Assembly: GCA_040902585.1 (NCBI GenBank)
Contig: JBBDXA010000262.1
Location: 1-10,523 of the forward strand
DNA from: JBBDXA01 sp040902585
GTDB taxonomy: Bacteria; Planctomycetota; Phycisphaerae; Phycisphaerales; Phycisphaeraceae
Length of the DNA stretch: 10,523 nucleotides
Direction of reading: 5' to 3'
The translations under genes were made by a program, and so were the position numbers. Shown in pieces: positions 1-7,050 of this stretch. The notes beneath the pieces are model-generated. The model made no database searches. It was not told the origin of the DNA and saw only the letters and a program-made list of their open reading frames with translations. The number at the start of each line of letters is the position of its first letter. Position 1 is the first letter of the stretch.

Positions 1-1
1 C

Positions 2-688
2 AACTTGAACATTCCCAATACCTTCAACTTCAACACCGGCGGCGTTCCGTACTCCGTGGATAATTCAGGATCGATCGTGCCCGGTTCGTTCACCCGCGTG
101 GCCTACTATTTTGAGGTACAGGTCGCTGGTGGACCGCGGCAGTGGGTGTGGGCCTCCATGGACACTTTCAATCCGATCGCCAGCTTGCTCGGCGTGCCTA
201 ATTCGGGAACAGGCATCGTCCAGAACGGCACCCTCGTGTCCGACATGAACGTTGAGACCAACCATGGCAGCATCACCGCCGGCACCGGATTCACCGGCAT
301 CGTTGAGTTCTGGGCGAGCAACTACAGCCAGAACGGCGGCGGAGCGTTCGGTTCGTCGAACAGCTTCTTCGACTGGAAAGACACCGGCGGCACCAGCGGC
401 ACAGGCCACGGCTCGATGCAGATCTTCAACATCACGACGCCCGGCAGCGAGGAAACGCTCTTCGGATTCAACGGCTTGAACCAGAGCGGTCGCATGGGCA
501 TCGCCAGTCAGAACGCGCCGGGAGCGGGCGACACGGACTGGACCTTCGGCCCCAACGCAAGCGCGTTCACCATCAAGAACCTCGAAGTCTGGGTCGGAAA
601 CAATATCACCGTCCCCGAACCCGCCACCGCCACACTCGGCTTGTTGGCCCTGGGCGGCCTGATGATGCGCCGGCGACGCGCGGCGTGA
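2..688 (+). CDS. PEP-CTERM sorting domain protein, 5'-truncated by window edge
   Basis: The frame is open from the first bases and stops at TGA 686-688. The only early start codon is a TTG at position 5 with no upstream sequence, so I read this as the C-terminal ~229 residues of a longer exported protein. The body is rich in Gly, Ser, Asn and aromatic residues (RVAYYFEVQ, QWVWASMD, IVEFWASNY, GSMQIFN, DWTFGPNAS), which suggests a beta-sandwich. From memory, this pattern resembles a module in large secreted planctomycete and verrucomicrobial proteins; this is unverified. The last 25 residues form a PEP-CTERM signal: VPEP, a hydrophobic stretch (LGLLALGGLMM) and RRRR. In this family the tail is recognised by an exosortase, which anchors or processes the protein at the cell surface. 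A strong terminator follows 29 nt after the stop, and a sialidase-like gene converges on it. PEP-CTERM call firm; function of the body unknown. Confidence 0.85.
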   Translation, partial: NLNIPNTFNFNTGGVPYSVDNSGSIVPGSFTRVAYYFEVQVAGGPRQWVWASMDTFNPIASLLGVPNSGTGIVQNGTLVSDMNVETNHGSITAGTGFTGIVEFWASNYSQNGGGAFGSSNSFFDWKDTGGTSGTGHGSMQIFNITTPGSEETLFGFNGLNQSGRMGIASQNAPGAGDTDWTFGPNASAFTIKNLEVWVGNNITVPEPATATLGLLALGGLMMRRRRAA

Positions 689-747
689 TCGAGTGATTCA
701 ACAACCTGAACTTCGAGCAGCCCCGGTTCACGCCGGGGTTGTTTTTT
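611..747 (+). repeat. PEP-CTERM tail plus terminator cassette, copy 1
   Basis: This 137-nt segment encodes the PEP-CTERM tail, then a 32-nt spacer, then the terminator. It aligns without gaps to 4240-4376. By hand count 64 of 78 coding bases, 26 of 32 spacer bases and 27 of 27 bases of the terminator core are identical (117/137). Sequence upstream of both copies encodes unrelated protein bodies. Confidence 0.85.
718..747 (+). terminator. Intrinsic terminator of the first PEP-CTERM gene
   Basis: A 9-bp stem (718-726 with 733-741, CCCCGG/CCGGGG core, one G-T wobble) closes the loop TTCACG and is followed by six T (742-747). It lies 29 nt after the stop codon. Read from the minus strand, the sialidase gene stops only 3 nt before the T-run, but no U-tract follows the hairpin in that direction, so it is a good terminator for the + strand only. 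Confidence 0.9.
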
Positions 748-749
748 CT

Positions 750-2012
750 TCACTTCGACCCCTCTCGCTTCGCCAGCGGCCGACTGATGAGCATCTTCAA
801 CTTCGATTTCTCTTCCACCAGCTTGCCCGCGAGGATGTCCTTCTCCGTGAATCGGGCCATGAGGATTTCGCCATCGGTCGCGCGGTTGCGGTCGTAGGAG
901 ATATAGATGCGGCCATCGGGGGCCTGGAAGCCGTCGGGGTAGGAGATGCCTTTGCGTTCGTCGAGCACGAGGCCGCCGGCCCAGGTCTTGCCATCATCAT
1001 CGGAGAGCCAGGCGCTGAGTTGCACGCGGCCGGCGTGCTGATCGATCTTGTCGCCATGCTTGATCAGGAGCAGCTTGCCGGAGCGGAGGCGACGGATGTG
1101 AAAGCGGGCGTTGGGATTTTTGATCGCGGAGTCGACTGCTTTGGACCAGGTCTTACCGGCGTCGAGCGAAGTGCTTTCCATGATGCCGGTGCGTGTTCGC
1201 GCGAGCATCCAGAGTGAGCCATCCTTTCGCTCGACGATCATGTGTTCGTGCCAGTCCGGATTGGGGAACGTGACCATGCCCCGGCGGCTCCATGTTTTGC
1301 CTTCATCGGTGGAGACGAAGACATTGGCGCCGCGCATGGGATCGAGTTCGCTGAAGCAGCCTTTGAACGGGCCGAAGCCGCCGCGTTGATCGAGGGAGAT
1401 GGGGAGCATCCATTCGCGGGTGGAAAGGACGGTGGGTTTGTTGAGCGTGACGCCGTGCCAGATTCGTGTGGGCGGGGACCATGTGGGTGCATCCGCGTCG
1501 GGGTTGTCGCAGAGGGTGGCCCACACGCCGGCGCGGCCGTCAAACATGTCCATCGACTGATCGAAGATCAACCAGAGCCGACCTTTCGGATCGGTCCACA
1601 GGTTGCCCACGAGAATGCTGCGCTCGCGCGGCAGGTCTTTCGAATGCGAGTCGAGCACCATTCGCGGCTTCGACCAGGTCTCACCATCATCATCACTCGT
1701 GGCGAGAACGAAGTAGGCCTTGGGGCTGTCACCACCGGCGACCCAGCAGGCCCAGAGCCTGCCGGCGGGCGTGCGCTCGATGCCGATGGTCATGCCGTAG
1801 TCGAGCTTGTCGTAGTCGTAGGCGGGAAGGGGGGAGGTGTTGGGGACGGGCGGGATGAGGGCGAAGTCGGCGATTTTTTCCATTCGCTCGATGCGGGCCT
1901 TGGCGTCGGTGGGGGATTCTTTCGGGTCAGCCTTTTGAGCTTTGACGCGAGGCGTGGCGATCACCAGCAAGGAAATGATCCCAAACAGAACGGCGAAATG
2001 GATAGCCTTCAT
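750..2012 (-). CDS. Secreted sialidase-like protein with four Asp-boxes (BNR repeats)
   Basis: The product has 420 residues. Start ATG at 2012 is chosen because AGGAG lies 8 nt upstream and a signal peptide follows directly (MKAIHFAVLFGIISLLV, probable cleavage near residue 25); an in-frame GTG at 2039 would add nine residues before that signal. Four Asp-box motifs of the S-x-D-x-G-x-T-W type lie near residues 106-113 (SDDDGETW), 234-241 (STDEGKTW), 282-289 (SLDAGKTW) and 337-344 (SDDDGKTW). This is typical of a six-bladed sialidase/neuraminidase propeller. The C-terminal block YPDGFQAPDGRIYISYDRNR matches the conserved end of planctomycete sialidase-family (BNR_2, GH33-like) proteins. Likely role: recognition or cleavage of sialic acid or similar sugars outside the cytoplasm. 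True exo-sialidase activity is not proven, since I could not place the catalytic Arg triad, Tyr and Glu with certainty. The gene lies downstream of the helical secreted-protein gene, in the same orientation. Confidence 0.85.
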   Translation of the reverse strand: MKAIHFAVLFGIISLLVIATPRVKAQKADPKESPTDAKARIERMEKIADFALIPPVPNTSPLPAYDYDKLDYGMTIGIERTPAGRLWACWVAGGDSPKAYFVLATSDDDGETWSKPRMVLDSHSKDLPRERSILVGNLWTDPKGRLWLIFDQSMDMFDGRAGVWATLCDNPDADAPTWSPPTRIWHGVTLNKPTVLSTREWMLPISLDQRGGFGPFKGCFSELDPMRGANVFVSTDEGKTWSRRGMVTFPNPDWHEHMIVERKDGSLWMLARTRTGIMESTSLDAGKTWSKAVDSAIKNPNARFHIRRLRSGKLLLIKHGDKIDQHAGRVQLSAWLSDDDGKTWAGGLVLDERKGISYPDGFQAPDGRIYISYDRNRATDGEILMARFTEKDILAGKLVEEKSKLKMLISRPLAKREGSK

Positions 2013-2158
2013 GTGTTCACTCCTCGCCGTAGTAAACACCCGGGTTCACCTTTTGGCAAGACCCGGGGTAGATGGCAGGGAATGTAGGCCTGACGGGAGC
2101 ACGGGCGATGCGTTCGCGGCCGGCGAGCTTCCGAGGGAGACAATAGAGAACGAAAGCT
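2013..2158 (-). other. Intergenic region with GC hairpin upstream of the sialidase-like gene
   Basis: This 146-bp gap separates two minus-strand genes. Positions 2039-2045 (CCCGGGT) can pair perfectly with 2061-2067 (ACCCGGG) around a 15-nt loop. No U-tract follows the hairpin, so it is not a classic terminator; it could be an mRNA leader structure of the downstream gene. The Shine-Dalgarno AGGAG for that gene is here, close to 2012. I see no convincing promoter. Confidence 0.3.
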
Positions 2159-3466
2159 TCAATCAGCCGAGGACATACTTACATTCGTCAGGAGCATCTG
2201 CTCGACGGAATAGGTCGACTTGGTGTGCGCCCCGACCGTGATCTTCTTGTTGGCGTTGTCGCGGTTGAGAAACGCCACGTAGATCGATGCGACCCGGTCA
2301 TTGTCCTTGACCACCACGCGCACCTGGAGCGTGGAGGTGTCGAAGTAGGTCCAGCGTGACCAGGCCTTTTCATACTGCCAGCCGGTCTCGCTGCGCCAGT
2401 CGGACACGCTGAAGCGCACGGTCATCACCTCGTCCTTGGGGTACACCTTCTTCCATTGCGCCAGCACTTGTGCGGCCAGCGCGCTCTTGTCCGCGCCTTT
2501 GTAGTTGTCCTGCGGGAAGGGCGTGGCGGCGATGATTTCTTCTTTCAAGGAGTCACGCAGCTTGTCGATGCGCGACGAGGTTTCATCGTATGACTTTTTG
2601 TATGCGAGATAGGCTGGGTGTTCTTCGCCTGCGAGGATGCCGAAGACCCGCAGGTATTGCTGCGCGATGTCCAGCTTCTGCTTCACGCCGCCGCCGAAGA
2701 ACGCCGGCTTCTTTTCCGCGGCGGCCTTGGCGGCCATTTCTTCCGCTTCCTTGATGTTCGTTTCAATAAAGGGCTTGGCCTCGTCAACAGCATTCTGCGC
2801 CTTCTCGCGGAACGCTTTGATGTTCTTGGCGAACTGCCCCGTCAGGGCGTAAAACGCTGTGCCCTGTTGCGTCTTTTGCAGCATGGCGACCTTGTAGGTT
2901 TCAAACTTCTCGCGATACCACTTGAGGTTGTCATCCGTCTGGCCCCAGAGCGCGGCCAACTCATCGGGGCGACTGATGAACGTGAAGTTCGCCCGATACG
3001 CCTCGGAGATCGACTTGAGCGTCTCATAATCCTTGTCGAAGTCCGGGAAATTTTTCGGATCGCGAATCTCATCGAGCTTTGCTTTCAACGCGTTGCACGA
3101 TTCGAGGTGTGCGTCGAGCATCTTGAATCGTTCATCAACCTTCTCCTGAAGCGCGGTCCGCTCCGGGCTGCCTTCGGGCAACTCCTTCGTCGCGTTGGCG
3201 GCGTTGGTCGCCTTCTGCTTGAGATTCTCAAAGTCCTTGATGAGCGAGAGCAGGGCGCCGTAGTTCACCTTCGGCAACTCGAATTTCCCGGCTGCGTCCA
3301 GCAGTCCGGCCAGTTCCGGCAGGGATTTGTCCACTTCCTTGATGTAGGACTCGCCGCGGGAGACCGCATTGCGCTGGTTGGGCGTCAGCTTCGTCGCGCC
3401 GTCCGCCGTTGCAGCGCAGACCAGAAGATGAATAGACAACGCCAGGATCAGGCTCGTTCGCTTCAT
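2159..3466 (-). CDS. Secreted helical (coiled-coil-like) protein of unknown function
   Basis: The product has 435 residues. ATG at 3466 is supported by a near-perfect Shine-Dalgarno AGGAGG seven nt upstream and by an immediate signal peptide (MKRTSLILALSIHLLVCAA, probable cleavage around ATADGA); a longer in-frame start at 3514 would hide that signal. I do not recognise the family. Residues about 30-330 are rich in Lys, Glu, Ala and Leu with few Gly or Pro, which suggests long helices or coiled coil (for example FIETNIKEAEEMAAKAAAEK). The last ~100 residues look different: Trp- and Val-rich, with alternating strands (VMTVRFSVSDW, LQVRVVVKDND, ASIYVAFLNRD), suggesting a small beta domain. Inference: a periplasmic or surface protein with an extended helical region and a beta-sheet C-terminus. 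It is transcribed divergently from the second PEP-CTERM gene and may share a transcript with the sialidase-like gene 146 bp downstream. Confidence 0.75.
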   Translation of the reverse strand: MKRTSLILALSIHLLVCAATADGATKLTPNQRNAVSRGESYIKEVDKSLPELAGLLDAAGKFELPKVNYGALLSLIKDFENLKQKATNAANATKELPEGSPERTALQEKVDERFKMLDAHLESCNALKAKLDEIRDPKNFPDFDKDYETLKSISEAYRANFTFISRPDELAALWGQTDDNLKWYREKFETYKVAMLQKTQQGTAFYALTGQFAKNIKAFREKAQNAVDEAKPFIETNIKEAEEMAAKAAAEKKPAFFGGGVKQKLDIAQQYLRVFGILAGEEHPAYLAYKKSYDETSSRIDKLRDSLKEEIIAATPFPQDNYKGADKSALAAQVLAQWKKVYPKDEVMTVRFSVSDWRSETGWQYEKAWSRWTYFDTSTLQVRVVVKDNDRVASIYVAFLNRDNANKKITVGAHTKSTYSVEQMLLTNVSMSSAD

Positions 3467-3569
3467 GATTCTCCTCCTAATGGAAAGGCACCGCTCGCCG
3501 CGCGGCTGTTCCACTTTCTTCGGCCGAACGCGGCGCGGACTTCAACTCAGTCACCTGTCGCCATTAATC

Positions 3570-3581
3570 CATGCATGCATG
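3570..3581. repeat. 12-bp perfect palindrome CATGCATGCATG
   Basis: CATGCATGCATG equals its own reverse complement and also reads as tandem CATG tetramers. It sits between two divergent genes, about 104 bp from the minus-strand start and 194 bp from the plus-strand start. It could be a dimeric regulator site, but a single site in one window cannot show this. Confidence 0.4.
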
Positions 3582-3635
3582 AATGAAATGAATATGACTT
3601 TTCCGCTCGTTTTCTCTGGTTGCCCAAAATTCCCC

Positions 3636-3663
3636 TTGTATGACAGGAAGGATTCGTTAGTAT
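3636..3663 (+). promoter_or_regulatory. Candidate promoter for the second PEP-CTERM gene
   Basis: TTGTAT (3636-3641) and TAGTAT (3658-3663) are spaced by 16 bp, matching the sigma70 consensus at 3/6 and 4/6. It would give a 5' untranslated region of about 105 nt before the ATG at 3775. It is the best-spaced candidate I found here, but the match is only moderate. Confidence 0.35.
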
Positions 3664-3774
3664 GGCGGGAGTTTGAGTCAGGGGATGGAGGACAGTGACC
3701 CATCTACGATTGTCGAGGAAATGAGAAGAGTCCTGAATTGAGGACGAGTTGGCTACTTTATTGAAAGGGAACAA

Positions 3775-4317
3775 ATGAAACAGTTCGCAGCGATCGTGTT
3801 GTCTTTGGCGCTCATGCATGTGGCGGTGTCGCAGGCCCAAGCCGTGGTCATTTACGATGAAGCGGTCGATGGCGACGCGCCTTCCACGGCCGGTGGTACG
3901 GTCGTCGGTGCGGATGTCGGGATCCTCCTTCTCGGCGACAACGAGATCTTGGGTACGTTCGAAGGCTTTGATGACTACATCTTCACCGTGCCTGGCGGTT
4001 CCGTTCTCGAATCAATCCAACTCCTGGCCGGTGCAAATTTACTTTCAGTAGGTGTCGATCTGTACACTGCTGATGTGAACCCGGGTGCCTTGATTGGGAG
4101 CGATGGCGGCGGCACAGGCTCTTTCTTTGTATCTGTTTTGCCGTTGGGGCCGGGCGTCTACCGACTGGACAACTTCTCTACCGTTTCCAACGGTTCTGAC
4201 CTGAGTTACACGTGGACGCTCACGACTACCGGTGCCGGTGTCCCCGAACCCGCCACCGCCGCGCTTGGCTTGCTGGCGCTCGGCGGCCTGATGCTTCGTC
4301 GTCGCCGCATGGTGTGA
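3775..4317 (+). CDS. Small PEP-CTERM sorting domain protein
   Basis: The product is a complete 180-residue exported protein. The start ATG follows AAAGGGA (3764-3770) at a 4-nt spacing and begins a signal peptide (MKQFAAIVLSLALMHVAVS, cleavage probably after AQA near residue 23). The mature body (about 24-155) is acidic, Gly- and Val-rich and low in Lys, suggesting a small beta-sheet domain (for example DDYIFTVPGGSVLESIQLL and GVYRLDNFSTVSNGSDLSY). Its layout resembles the bacterial pre-peptidase C-terminal-like or lectin-like jelly-roll folds, but I cannot assign a family. Residues 156-180 form the PEP-CTERM signal: VPEP, LGLLALGGLML and RRRR. That tail is 21/25 identical to the tail of the upstream PEP-CTERM protein, while the bodies look unrelated. 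Expected route: Sec export, then exosortase processing or anchoring. The exosortase is not in this window. Confidence 0.88.
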   Translation: MKQFAAIVLSLALMHVAVSQAQAVVIYDEAVDGDAPSTAGGTVVGADVGILLLGDNEILGTFEGFDDYIFTVPGGSVLESIQLLAGANLLSVGVDLYTADVNPGALIGSDGGGTGSFFVSVLPLGPGVYRLDNFSTVSNGSDLSYTWTLTTTGAGVPEPATAALGLLALGGLMLRRRRMV

Positions 4318-4377
4318 GTGATTGATTCAACAACTTGAACTTCGCGCAACCCCGGTTCACGCCGGGGTTGTTTTTTT
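4240..4377 (+). repeat. PEP-CTERM tail plus terminator cassette, copy 2
   Basis: This is the second copy of the cassette at 611-747. The distance from stop codon to the CCCCGG stem is the same in both copies (32 nt), and the non-coding spacer keeps the string GATTCAACAAC followed by TGAACTTCG. The conservation of untranslated bases shows shared descent of DNA, not only a shared protein signal. Confidence 0.85.
4347..4377 (+). terminator. Intrinsic terminator of the second PEP-CTERM gene
   Basis: A perfect 9-bp stem (CAACCCCGG 4347-4355 with CCGGGGTTG 4362-4370) closes the loop TTCACG and is followed by seven T (4371-4377). It isolates the PEP-CTERM gene from ffh downstream. Confidence 0.95.
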
Positions 4378-4555
4378 GATGGGGCATTGCGCTCACGTGC
4401 CGGGGGAGGCCCTTCGATCTCTTGGGCGTCTTTCGCCGGACCGCGACCACCGGTCGCGGCTTTGTGCCTACTTGCCCCGCCTTTCGCCCCCGCCTACCAT
4501 CCTCCTCCCGGTCAAGGCCTGCCCGTCCTTCAATTGAAAGCAGCAGGTCACTCTT
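4378..4555 (+). promoter_or_regulatory. ffh upstream region with hairpin and weak promoter candidate
   Basis: The 178-bp region between the terminator and ffh contains a perfect 8-bp hairpin with a 3-nt loop (CCGCGACC 4441-4448, GGTCGCGG 4452-4459). A possible promoter lies just after it: TTGCCC (4472-4477), 17 bp, TACCAT (4495-4500), 4/6 at each box. No strong Shine-Dalgarno precedes ffh; the nearest purine-rich stretch is AGCAGG about 9 nt before the ATG. Confidence 0.3.
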
Positions 4556-6049
4556 ATGTTTGAATCACTCACCGAGCGTTTCTCCAACGTTCTGCGCAAT
4601 CTCTCCGGCAAGGGCAAAATCAGCGAATCCAACGTCACCGAGGCGATGGACGAAGTGCGCACCGCGCTGCTTGAAGCCGATGTTCACTACGACGTCGTCG
4701 AGCAGTTCTGCTCCGAGGTCGTCGCCAAGGCTGAAGGCGAAAAGGTCATCGAGAGCCTCAAGCCCGGCCAGCTCATGATCAAGATCGTGTACGACGAGCT
4801 CGTGCGCGTCATGACCGGCGGCGAAGAGGACACGCCCGGCATCATGATGGTCACGCCCGGCCCTACGGTCATCATGATGTCTGGCTTGCAGGGCTCGGGC
4901 AAAACCACCACCTGCGGCAAGCTCGCGGCGGTCCTCAAGAAAAAGGGCAAGAACGTCATGCTCGTCGCGGCGGACCTTCAGCGTCCAGCCGCGGTCTTGC
5001 AGCTTGAGACGCTCAGCAAGCAGGTGCAGGAAACCGTCGAAGGCGCGGGCAAGGTCAGCTTCTACTGCGAGATGGACAAGATCGCCGAGTACGGCAAAGC
5101 CGTGGGCGCTGCGGTGACGGTTGCGAAGAACGCGATCGTCGCGGCGAAGAAGACCAAGGTGGATGTCGTCATTCTCGACACAGCCGGTCGGCTGCACATC
5201 AACGATGACCTGATGGATGAACTCCGCAAGGTGAACAGCGCCTGCAACCCGCACCAGATTTTCCTGGTCATCGATGCCATGACCGGACAGGATGCGGTCA
5301 AGAGCGCCAAAGCCTTCAACGATGAACTCGAACTCGACGGCGTGATCATCACCAAGTTCGACTCCGACACCCGCGGCGGCGCAGCCCTCAGCGTCAAGCA
5401 CGTCACCGGCAAACCCATCAAGTACATCGGCGTGGGCGAAAAGCTCGATGCCCTGGAAGAGTTTCACCCCGAGCGCATCGCTTCGCGCATGCTCGGCATG
5501 GGCGACGTCATCAGCCTGGTCGAAAAGGCCCAGCAGCAGGTGAGCGAGGAAGAGGCTCTCGCGCTTCAGGAGAAAATGAGCAAGGGCAAGCTGACGATGG
5601 AAGATTTTCTCGGTCAGCTCAAGTCGATCCGCAAGATGGGTTCGATGAAGAGCCTGATGGGCATGCTGCCTGGCATCGGGCAACAGCTTAAGGGCGTCGA
5701 TGTGGATGACAAACAGATCGACCGGACCGAGGCGATCATTCAGAGCATGACGAGGGCGGAGCGCAAGGATGTGGACGTTTTGAACAACGCCCGCCGTCGC
5801 CGCATCTCGCGCGGGAGCGGGTCGAGCGCTGCGGATGTGAGCCAGCTTGTGAAGGGCTTCGGCATGGTGAGCGAGATGAGTAAGCAGATGGCGGGCATGG
5901 GCATGCTCGGGCGCATGAAGGCGCTGATGGGGATGGGGAAGATGGATCTCTCCGCGCTGGCGAGCCGCGGCGCCGCTGCCCCGCAGCTTACGCCCGAAGG
6001 CAAGAAGAGCGGCCCACGGTTCAAGTCGCGTAAGCGGAAGAGCCGGTGA
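4556..6049 (+). CDS. ffh: Signal recognition particle protein Ffh (SRP54)
   Basis: This 497-residue GTPase binds 4.5S/SRP RNA and signal sequences on ribosomes and docks with FtsY to deliver nascent membrane proteins. Domains in order: N domain about 1-90; G domain with P-loop GLQGSGKTT (110-118), DLQRPAAVLQL (140-150), DTAGR (208-212), TKFD (266-269) and GVGEKLDALEEF (292-303); then the HPERIASRMLGMGDV linker and a Met-rich M domain from about 330. The M domain carries the RNA-binding block RRRRISRGSGSS (413-424) and clustered Met residues (about 435-465) expected for the signal-sequence groove. The tail is basic (KSRKRKSR). Length is slightly above the usual ~450-460 because of C-terminal extension. 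The G4 motif is TKFD rather than the common TKLD, a mild change that keeps the specificity Asp. The gene follows a terminator, so it probably has its own promoter; rpsP, a frequent neighbour elsewhere, is absent. Confidence 0.98.
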   Translation: MFESLTERFSNVLRNLSGKGKISESNVTEAMDEVRTALLEADVHYDVVEQFCSEVVAKAEGEKVIESLKPGQLMIKIVYDELVRVMTGGEEDTPGIMMVTPGPTVIMMSGLQGSGKTTTCGKLAAVLKKKGKNVMLVAADLQRPAAVLQLETLSKQVQETVEGAGKVSFYCEMDKIAEYGKAVGAAVTVAKNAIVAAKKTKVDVVILDTAGRLHINDDLMDELRKVNSACNPHQIFLVIDAMTGQDAVKSAKAFNDELELDGVIITKFDSDTRGGAALSVKHVTGKPIKYIGVGEKLDALEEFHPERIASRMLGMGDVISLVEKAQQQVSEEEALALQEKMSKGKLTMEDFLGQLKSIRKMGSMKSLMGMLPGIGQQLKGVDVDDKQIDRTEAIIQSMTRAERKDVDVLNNARRRRISRGSGSSAADVSQLVKGFGMVSEMSKQMAGMGMLGRMKALMGMGKMDLSALASRGAAAPQLTPEGKKSGPRFKSRKRKSR

Positions 6050-6058
6050 GCCCCCGGT

Positions 6059-6070
6059 GCCGCTTGCGGC
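6059..6070. repeat. Mini-palindrome GCCGC-TT-GCGGC after ffh
   Basis: GCCGCTTGCGGC lies 10 nt after the ffh stop, in the 48-nt gap before the lipoprotein gene. It is the exact reverse complement of 7360-7371 inside valS and shares its arms with a third site at 7196-7209. No T-run follows, so it is not an intrinsic terminator. Confidence 0.4.
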
Positions 6071-6097
6071 GCAGCAACGCATGAAAGTGAGCATCAC

Positions 6098-7039
6098 ATG
6101 AAAACATGGTTTGCGTCTATCGTTCTTTCATGCATCGCTCTGTGCGGCTGCGCTACGACGAAGAATCCGCAGCCGGTTGCCCCTGCGCCGCCGGTGGGAG
6201 TTTCACCCGAGCCGCTCAAGGGAGTAGCCCTTCCGCCCGACGCCGCTGCCGTGGTCGAGAAGATCAAGCCGGGCATGAAGTACAAGGAGGCTCATGCTCT
6301 GCTGATGTCGGTCGCGACGGAGTACTGCCACGTTCACTTCACGGAGACGCTTTTCTTTCGAACCTATGCCTTCTCGAACGGGACCGAGATCACCTTCAAC
6401 TTCACACAGTTCGTGGTGCAGGAGCATTGGCGTCCCGGCAAGCGCAGGCGGTGGGACGGTCGATTTGACCCGATGGCCGAGGAGGTGAAGCAAGCCGTGG
6501 CCATTGCAGCGGTGCAGCTTCAAAAGGATCTCGATTCCGGCGTCGACGCATTCCGCGATCATCCGACCGACCCGGCTGGGCGATTTGTGGTCGGCAAGAA
6601 CGAGCAAGTGACGCTCACCTTGAAGCGTCAGGACGGAACACCTCTCGAGTTCAAGGCTGGGGGAACGGGCCGATACATCAATCATCGCCTGATCGATCTT
6701 GATCTTGATTCAGAAGCCGGCTGGGAACATCGCGTCACAGTGGACATGACGGACGGCGTCGTGGTGCCCACGCAGTGGGAGCCGGGCGAGGAACTTTTGG
6801 CGAAGCTATTGCCTGTCGCGGTCAGGGAGACTGAGGTGCCAGCGCGGGCGAGGCACCAGGCATGGGGCGAGTACGACTATGGGCCGACGCGCCGGTTGAT
6901 TACGTATTGTCTGGAGTGGGAGGAGCCGGGCAAACCGGGCACCTCCGTGCGCTATGTGACTCTGGATGCCGATCGAGGCATCCCCTTCTATATCAAGGAT
7001 GGCACGTTCAGTCCCTTGGAGCCTGAAGACGAGGAATGA
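6098..7039 (+). CDS. Predicted lipoprotein with BamE/SmpA-like N-terminal motif, function unknown
   Basis: The product has 313 residues. The N-terminus MKTWFASIVLSCIALCGC is a short lipoprotein signal: a hydrophobic run, then the lipobox-like LCGC with Cys18 as the probable lipidated residue, followed by a Pro/Ala-rich linker (about 22-50). Residues about 54-107 read IKPGMKYKEAHALL ... YAFSNGTEITFNF. This resembles the pattern GMT-x-x-E-V-x-x-LL...Y-x-F of the SmpA/OmlA (BamE-like) fold, but that is an inference from a short motif. The rest (about 110-313) is mixed alpha/beta and acidic at the end; I recognise no family. It begins 48 nt after ffh and is likely co-transcribed with it. The start has a modest ribosome site (GAAAGTGAG). 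A cell-envelope location is likely; the role is unknown. Confidence 0.75.
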   Translation: MKTWFASIVLSCIALCGCATTKNPQPVAPAPPVGVSPEPLKGVALPPDAAAVVEKIKPGMKYKEAHALLMSVATEYCHVHFTETLFFRTYAFSNGTEITFNFTQFVVQEHWRPGKRRRWDGRFDPMAEEVKQAVAIAAVQLQKDLDSGVDAFRDHPTDPAGRFVVGKNEQVTLTLKRQDGTPLEFKAGGTGRYINHRLIDLDLDSEAGWEHRVTVDMTDGVVVPTQWEPGEELLAKLLPVAVRETEVPARARHQAWGEYDYGPTRRLITYCLEWEEPGKPGTSVRYVTLDADRGIPFYIKDGTFSPLEPEDEE

Positions 7040-7050
7040 GCGCCGCAACT

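Larger units (their letters stand above)
3467..3774. other. Divergent intergenic region
   Basis: These 308 bp separate the minus-strand helical protein gene from the second PEP-CTERM gene and must hold promoters for both directions. The middle (about 3560-3640) is AT-richer than its surroundings. It carries a 12-bp palindrome (3570-3581), a shorter palindrome TTCGGCCGAA (3519-3528) and one plausible + strand promoter (3636-3663). I found no clear minus-strand promoter and no convincing small gene. Confidence 0.6.

Noticed and set aside
1..10. CAACTTGAAC at the window start matches part of the spacer after the second PEP-CTERM gene
   Set aside because: A 10-nt match with no extension on either side, inside a coding frame; most likely chance.
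718..750. Bidirectional terminator for the convergent genes
   Set aside because: On the minus strand the A-rich tract precedes the hairpin and no U-tract follows, so only the + direction fits an intrinsic terminator.
1242..2087. A 281-codon + strand frame opposite the sialidase-like gene
   Set aside because: Low-complexity Gly/Val/Arg translation, no signal or domain, and the minus-strand gene has four Asp-boxes, a signal peptide and a Shine-Dalgarno.
2618..3586. A 322-codon + strand frame opposite the helical secreted protein
   Set aside because: Antisense shadow of a gene with a perfect Shine-Dalgarno and signal peptide; its translation is Leu/Arg-rich without motifs.
4512..4553. SRP RNA (4.5S, ffs) candidate just before ffh: GGTCAAGGCC ... 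AAAGCAGCAGG
   Set aside because: It recalls the conserved GGTCAGG ... GGAAGGAAGCAGC, but the GGAA tetraloop and the pairing stem are absent.
4565..6097. A 510-codon open frame on the minus strand, antisense to ffh
   Set aside because: It mirrors ffh codon bias in GC-rich DNA, is rich in His, Leu, Ala and Arg without recognisable motifs, and ffh is certain on the other strand.
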